From: JAJZEO01 sp964477345
GTDB lineage: Bacteria; Chlamydiota; Chlamydiia; Chlamydiales; 2-12-FULL-49-11
Reading direction: 5' to 3'
Assembly (NCBI GenBank): GCA_964477345.1
Contig: CAYZDL010000030.1
Span: forward strand, 1 to 10,333
Length of the DNA stretch: 10,333 bases
Position 1 is the stretch's first letter; every line of letters starts with the position of its first letter. The notes beneath the pieces are model-generated. The model saw only the letters and a list, made by a program, of their open reading frames with translations, did no database searches and was not told the origin of the DNA. Shown here one piece after another: positions 6,224 through 10,333 of this stretch. The position numbers and the translations under genes are program-made.

Positions 6224-7719
6224 TAAGACTTAGCAAAAATGGCCTCTTTCGCTTCTCTTTTGTTTGTAAAGAGGCAAGAGGCGTTTGGTTTTTCTTGATT
6301 AAAGGGAATGCAGCGCACGGTGACGCCGTGCTCTTTTTTTATCTTCTCCTCGACAGCCCGGTCACCATAAAATGGAGCACGAACGAAAAGATTCTTCTGA
6401 TCACTTTCCCGGAACACTTCATTAAACTGCTTGAGCGATTCGACTGAAATAATATGGCTATCACGAAATGAAAGAGCTTCTTGATAAAGCTCATGATGGA
6501 TCTGGTCTAATAACGCAGGGATCCTGCGACACACCTCGCCTCTGGAAACTTCTATCTTTTCTTTCTTATCCTTGGTCCTCAAAAAGAGGAGTACCTTATC
6601 ATTTTCAATATCGCGGGGTCCGATTTCAATACGAATGGGGTACCCTTTCTTGACCGCATCCCAACTTTTTTCACCTGCTCTCTCACTCCTTTCATCGACA
6701 AAGGCCCGGATGGAGGAACCAAAATAGGAGTGGTCTGAAATTTCCTTTTGAAGTCTTCGACAATACTCGACGGTGATTTCTCTATCTTCGTCTTTGACAG
6801 CAAAGGGGATGATGGCTACTTGCTCTGAGGCTATTCGTGGAGGTAGGCGTAAACCATTATCATCTCCGTGGGTCATGATGATAGCCCCGATCATGCGCGT
6901 TGTTGATCCCCATGAAGTGGTATGAGCATAAGTAAGATTTCCTTCAGCATCGAGAAATTTTATCTCTGAGGCCTTAGCGAAATTCGTCCCCATATAGTGC
7001 GAAGTTCCCATCTGGAGGGCCTTTCCATCTTGCATCATCGCTTCAAATGTATAGGTGTTTTCAGCTCCGGGGAATCTTTCTCCTTCTGATTTTTCTCCTC
7101 TGATCGAAGGAATGGCGAGCATCTCTTCAGCAAAGTTGCCATAGAGCTCGAGCATTTCTCGCGCCATTTGATTAGCTTCTTCCCCTGTAGCATGAGCTGT
7201 GTGTCCTTCCTGCCAGAGAAACTCGGCTGTTCGCAAAAAGAGTCGAGGACGCATTTCCCAACGAACTACGTTAGCCCACTGATTGATTTTCAAAGGAAGG
7301 TCGCGATAAGACTTGATCCATTGCGCAAACGAGGCACCAATGATCATTTCTGACGTGGGGCGAACGACAAGAGGCTCTTCTAATGGTGAATCAGGGATCA
7401 ACTTTCCATCAGAGGTCTTTGTTAAGCGAGTATGAGTNNNNNNNNNNGCTGTTTCTGTGGCAAAGCCCTCAACGTGCGCCGCTTCTTTTTCAAAGAATGA
7501 GAGAGGAATGAAAAGAGGAAAATAGGCATTTCTAACCCCCTTTTGCCGAAATCGCTTATTCATTTCATTCTGAATATTTTCCCAAATGGCATAGGCATTC
7601 GGCTTAATGATCATGCAACCGCGTACGGGGGCATGCTCGGCCAAATCGGCTAATCGAATCACTTCTAAGTACCAGGCAGAAAAATCTTCTTCTCTAGTAG
7701 GGGTCACAGCTGTCTTCAT
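6220..7719 (-). CDS. proS: Prolyl-tRNA synthetase, archaeal/eukaryal-like (type 3)
   Basis: This class II synthetase joins proline to tRNA-Pro in the cytoplasm. Its 499 residues align by eye along the whole length with Thermus/archaeal-type ProRS: DFSAWYLEVI near the start, EHAPVRG, NAYFPLFIPLSF, HVEGFA, the proline-site loop PTSE (121-124), motif 2 RWEMRPRLFLRT (153-164) with FLWQEGHTAHAT, GTSHYMGTNFAKA, and motif 3 GDDNGLRLPPR (285-295). It then has the anticodon-binding domain and the typical C-terminal FAKSY ending. The bacterial-type insertion domain is absent. The cysteines that bind zinc in the C-terminal domain of Thermus ProRS appear mostly lost. A 10-N gap falls at about residues 90-94, where relatives read A-V-V-T-H. 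The ATG at 7717-7719 has no evident ribosome-binding site and lies 18 bases after the lplA stop, so translation may be coupled to lplA. Confidence 0.95.
   Translation of the reverse strand: MKTAVTPTREEDFSAWYLEVIRLADLAEHAPVRGCMIIKPNAYAIWENIQNEMNKRFRQKGVRNAYFPLFIPLSFFEKEAAHVEGFATETXXXXTHTRLTKTSDGKLIPDSPLEEPLVVRPTSEMIIGASFAQWIKSYRDLPLKINQWANVVRWEMRPRLFLRTAEFLWQEGHTAHATGEEANQMAREMLELYGNFAEEMLAIPSIRGEKSEGERFPGAENTYTFEAMMQDGKALQMGTSHYMGTNFAKASEIKFLDAEGNLTYAHTTSWGSTTRMIGAIIMTHGDDNGLRLPPRIASEQVAIIPFAVKDEDREITVEYCRRLQKEISDHSYFGSSIRAFVDERSERAGEKSWDAVKKGYPIRIEIGPRDIENDKVLLFLRTKDKKEKIEVSRGEVCRRIPALLDQIHHELYQEALSFRDSHIISVESLKQFNEVFRESDQKNLFVRAPFYGDRAVEEKIKKEHGVTVRCIPFNQEKPNASCLFTNKREAKEAIFAKSY
7438..7447. 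other. Assembly gap (10 N) inside proS
   Basis: There are ten undetermined bases within the highly conserved segment between GFATETA and THTRL. The frame is kept on both sides. Family members suggest two missing residues (7 bases), rather than the three implied by 10 N. Confidence 0.95.
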
Positions 7720-7737
7720 GGGGGGCAGTATAAAATA

Positions 7738-8439
7738 CTAGAGCCTTTCTTGCAAAGCTTTTGTCAGGGTAGTTTTTAAACTTTCTTGGACGTCGAGAAA
7801 TTCTGATTGTGAGGGAGAGCCGAGCAAAGTATGTGTGTTGAGCTTCATCGCTTCGGTCACTTCAATCTCTGGGTGCAAAATCTTTTCGAGAAAATCAAAC
7901 GAGGGGGCCGCAATCGAAATGCTTCCTTGGTGAAGATACCCATTCCTCATTCGTCTCTGAGCGGCCCCAGCGATCTTCCTTCCATCGATCATAACGTCGT
8001 ATTTCGTCGGCTTTGCGAAGCAAAAAAAAGCAGAATGAGGGTCTGAAGGTTGTGGATCGATAGGTAAAAGAGTCGGAGAGATTGTTTTGCCAAGAGTTGA
8101 AGTGATCGACTCTATTACAGCATCGTTAATGTACTTGTAATTTTTCATGATGTCGGTTGAATAACCGGGATGGTGAGCTGGAATGATCACAGAAAAGGCA
8201 AGATCCCATAAATGGAACAAGACTCCCCCACCAGTAGGTCTTCTAGCCATATCTAAAGCATTTTGGTGTCTGAACAACTCCTCAGGTTTAATAAAAATTC
8301 CATAAGTTGCTGAGGGTTTTTCCCATTCATAAAAGTAAAGTATCGGATCGTCATCAGGTTGAATTGCGCGAAGATGCTTCTCATCGAGGAGCATATTCTC
8401 TTTGGCACACATTTTTTTTTGATTTACTAAATTATACAT
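7738..8439 (-). CDS. lplA: Lipoate-protein ligase A family protein
   Basis: This 233-residue protein belongs to the BPL/LplA/LipB fold. It should activate free lipoate with ATP and attach it to a lipoyl-domain lysine, although octanoyl-transferase activity cannot be excluded from sequence. Visible motifs are KENMLLDE (13-20), ARRPTGGGVLFHLWDLAFSV (65-84, the ligand-binding RR.TGGG loop), and KYDVMIDGRKIAGAAQRR (146-163) with the conserved catalytic-site lysine at 146, then YLHQGSI. The large C-terminal accessory domain of E. coli LplA is absent, so adenylation could be less tightly coupled or helped by another protein. GcvH, a candidate substrate, is encoded at 233-580. Codons 7-9 contain a run of nine A, immediately followed by an in-frame ATG (codon 10), a possible alternative start. 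The gene is divergent from clpC; only a weak promoter (TAAATT, about 8472-8467) is visible. Confidence 0.88.
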   Translation of the reverse strand: MYNLVNQKKMCAKENMLLDEKHLRAIQPDDDPILYFYEWEKPSATYGIFIKPEELFRHQNALDMARRPTGGGVLFHLWDLAFSVIIPAHHPGYSTDIMKNYKYINDAVIESITSTLGKTISPTLLPIDPQPSDPHSAFFCFAKPTKYDVMIDGRKIAGAAQRRMRNGYLHQGSISIAAPSFDFLEKILHPEIEVTEAMKLNTHTLLGSPSQSEFLDVQESLKTTLTKALQERL

Positions 8440-8468
8440 AAAATTTCTTGTGCAATGATCCGAGATAA

Positions 8469-8497
8469 TTTACAAGAAAGAAACATGAGGGTACAAT
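8469..8497 (+). promoter_or_regulatory. Predicted sigma70-type promoter of clpC
   Basis: TTTACA (8469-8474), a 17-base spacer, then TACAAT (8492-8497) gives 10 of 12 consensus bases at optimal spacing. The start would be near 8504, with AAGGG (8516-8520) 6 bases before the clpC ATG. I see no CIRCE-type inverted repeat (HrcA operator), so heat control by HrcA is not supported. The -35 overlaps the weak -10 of divergent lplA, which could make the two promoters compete. Confidence 0.7.
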
Positions 8498-8526
8498 ACA
8501 AGAATAAGGGATTTTAAGGGATCATT

Positions 8527-10333
8527 ATGTTTGATAAGTTTACCAATCGGGCCAAACAAGTTATCAAATTAGCCAAAAGAGAAGCTCAGAGGCTGAATCA
8601 CAACTATTTGGGTACGGAACACGTCCTTTTGGGGCTAATGAAGCTCGGTCAGGGGATCGCCGTAAACGTATTAAAGAATCTCAATATTGAATACGACACT
8701 ATCCTTGCTGAAGTTGAGCTCATTGTAGGCTATGGTCCTGAAATACAAGTCTACGGAGATCCTGCACTTACAAGCAAAGTAAAAAAAGTTTTTGAATACG
8801 CAAATGAAGAGGCTTTAGCGCTTAACCACAACTATGTAGGCACCGAGCACTTACTCCTTGCCTTGATTCGCCTTTCAGATGGGGTAGCCGCTCAAATTCT
8901 CGAAAATTTGAATGTGAATTTAAAATCGATCCGCAAAGAAGTCCTCAAAGAACTAGAAACATTTAATTTACAGGTTCCTCCTGTCACTTTGGGTTCCGGT
9001 CAAGGACAGAAAAATCAAGATCGTGGCGCTCCCGCAACAGGGACCCCAGACAAGATGCATGCTCTTAAGGCTTACGGGCATGATCTGACAGAAATGTGCC
9101 GAGAGGGGCACCTTGATCCGGTAATTGGCAGAAAAAAAGAAGTCGAAAGATTGATCTTAATTCTCTGCCGACGCCGAAAAAACAACCCGGTGTTAATCGG
9201 AGAAGCAGGGGTGGGGAAAACAGCGATCGTTGAGGGACTAGCCCATGCGATTGTAAAAGGTGAAGTACCTGAAAACCTTGCTAAAAAGCGACTTATCTCT
9301 CTTGATTTGACTCTAATGATCGCTGGAACTAAATACCGAGGTCAATTCGAAGAAAGAATTAAGGCGGTGATGGATGAAGTGAAGAAGCTAGGAAACATCC
9401 TCCTCTTCATCGATGAGATGCACACCATCGTTGGTGCAGGGGCCGCTGAAGGGGCCATTGATGCATCAAACATTCTTAAGCCTGCTTTATCTCGTGGTGA
9501 GATTCAGTGTATCGGGGCTACTACCCTTGATGAATATAGAAAGCATATCGAAAAAGATGCTGCTCTAGAAAGACGTTTCCAAAAGATCATTGTCTCCCCC
9601 CCTTCAAATGACGAAACTGTACAAATTTTATTCGGTTTAAAATCAAAGTATGAAGCCCACCACAAATGCTCCTATACCGATGAGGCAATTAGAGAATCTG
9701 TGATTTTATCTGACAGGTATGTGGCAGGCAGATTCCTTCCTGACAAGGCAATTGATATCCTCGATGAGGCCGGTGCTAAAGCTCGCATTTCGATCATGCA
9801 TCAACCTCAAGAACTTACTAAATATACCGCTGAAATTGAAGAAATTCGTCAGGCTAAAGAGTCTGCAATAGGTCATCAAGAATATGAAAAGGCGGCCAAG
9901 CTTCGAGATAAAGAGAAGAAATTGAGGGATAGCTTAGATGAAATCCGAGAAAAGTGGGAAAAGAATAAGGAAGAGCAAAAGGTAATCGTCGATGTCGAAG
10001 ATGTCGCTGCGATTGTTTCAAAGCAAACAGGAATCCCAGTTACACGATTAACTGAAGCCGAAACTTCAAAAATATTGAATATGGACACGACTCTCCAAAA
10101 AGATATTGTAGGACAAGAGGATGCCATTTCGATTGTATGCAAGGCATTAAGACGTTCAAGAGCAGACATTAAAGATCCTAACAGACCTATTGGTGCCTTC
10201 ATTTTCTTGGGGCCGACAGGGGTTGGAAAAACTCTCTTAGCCAGAAACTTAGCCATCCAACTATTCGGGGGCGAAGACGCTCTGATTCAAGTCGACATGT
10301 CCGAATACATGGAGAAGTTTGCGGTCAGCAGGA
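8527..10333 (+). CDS. clpC: ClpC, AAA+ unfoldase subunit of Clp protease (3' end beyond window)
   Basis: This Hsp100 ATPase unfolds proteins and threads them into ClpP. The frame is open from ATG 8527 to the window edge, giving 602 residues of an expected 850 or so. Domains in order: two Clp N repeats (about 4-145, each with LNHNY(L/V)GTEH); a linker; ATPase domain 1 with Walker A GEAGVGKT (225-232), Walker B LLFIDE ending at D296-E297, and arginine-finger segment ERRFQ (348-352). Next is a short middle domain with a UVR-type motif (EYEKAAKLRDKEKKLR, about 452-467), which marks ClpC rather than ClpB or ClpA. ATPase domain 2 has Walker A GPTGVGKT (562-569) and ends in VDMSEYMEKFAVSR at the edge. 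The gene is divergently transcribed from lplA. Both Walker A motifs are intact, so it should be active. Confidence 0.97.
   Translation, partial: MFDKFTNRAKQVIKLAKREAQRLNHNYLGTEHVLLGLMKLGQGIAVNVLKNLNIEYDTILAEVELIVGYGPEIQVYGDPALTSKVKKVFEYANEEALALNHNYVGTEHLLLALIRLSDGVAAQILENLNVNLKSIRKEVLKELETFNLQVPPVTLGSGQGQKNQDRGAPATGTPDKMHALKAYGHDLTEMCREGHLDPVIGRKKEVERLILILCRRRKNNPVLIGEAGVGKTAIVEGLAHAIVKGEVPENLAKKRLISLDLTLMIAGTKYRGQFEERIKAVMDEVKKLGNILLFIDEMHTIVGAGAAEGAIDASNILKPALSRGEIQCIGATTLDEYRKHIEKDAALERRFQKIIVSPPSNDETVQILFGLKSKYEAHHKCSYTDEAIRESVILSDRYVAGRFLPDKAIDILDEAGAKARISIMHQPQELTKYTAEIEEIRQAKESAIGHQEYEKAAKLRDKEKKLRDSLDEIREKWEKNKEEQKVIVDVEDVAAIVSKQTGIPVTRLTEAETSKILNMDTTLQKDIVGQEDAISIVCKALRRSRADIKDPNRPIGAFIFLGPTGVGKTLLARNLAIQLFGGEDALIQVDMSEYMEKFAVSR

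Noticed and set aside
6242..6295. Hairpin GCCTCTTT/AAAGAGGC (6242-6249 with 6268-6275) followed by a T-rich stretch, possible terminator for unknown gene 2
   Set aside because: The loop is 18 bases, the T-run begins several bases after the stem, and the sequence codes the conserved proS C-terminus, so chance is likely.
8440..8526. CIRCE/HrcA operator upstream of clpC
   Set aside because: No TTAGCACTC-type inverted repeat is present; only the sigma70-type promoter is supported.
9876..10256. Minus-strand frame of 126 codons
   Set aside because: It lies opposite clpC domain coding sequence that is unmistakable; the frame is a shadow.

Overview
The window looks like chromosome of a Chlamydiota member, most likely one of the amoeba- or arthropod-associated 'environmental' lineages rather than Chlamydia itself. 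The reasons are the gene set gcvH, lplA, clpC close together (as I remember, this is a chlamydial neighbourhood), a free-standing GcvH with no other glycine-cleavage gene in view, moderately AT-rich coding DNA, and two lineage-specific proteins of the kind common in host-associated chlamydiae. The phylum call is inference; I could not run a search. Two 10-N assembly gaps (5907-5916 and 7438-7447) each lie inside a gene.

Left block (1-3583, minus strand): a tightly packed, probably single transcription unit. It reads, in order of transcription, a large PpiD/SurA-N-like membrane-anchored periplasmic protein (start moved to 3583 on ribosome-binding-site evidence), a CBM9/DOMON-like beta-sandwich protein, the lipoyl-carrier protein GcvH, and the start of a previously unlisted single-pass membrane protein that runs off the left edge. 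Stop and start codons of the first three overlap or are 1 base apart, which points to translational coupling.

Centre (3584-6223, plus strand): a very AT-rich 350-base divergent control region with good sigma70-type promoter matches on both strands, followed by two adjacent unrecognised genes. Their N-termini share a faint common pattern, followed by unrelated Ser/Thr/Pro-rich or acidic linkers and, in the second, a long coiled coil. The second gene is cut by an assembly gap, and its true C-terminus lies in a different reading frame after the gap, ending at 6223. I infer a family of secreted or host-interacting proteins, but this is unproven.

Right block: proS (minus) is an archaeal/eukaryal-like (type 3) prolyl-tRNA synthetase whose stop codon interlocks with that of the preceding convergent gene. 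Upstream of it in the same orientation is lplA, a small lipoate-protein ligase A family protein that could plausibly load the lipoyl lysine of GcvH. Divergent from lplA is clpC, the AAA+ unfoldase of the Clp protease, with a near-consensus promoter; it runs off the right edge after 602 codons.

Taken together, the conserved genes cover envelope protein folding, lipoylation, tRNA charging and proteolysis. The two unknown genes plus proS look like an insertion between gcvH and lplA. I see no RNA genes, transposons, CRISPR arrays or attachment sites.
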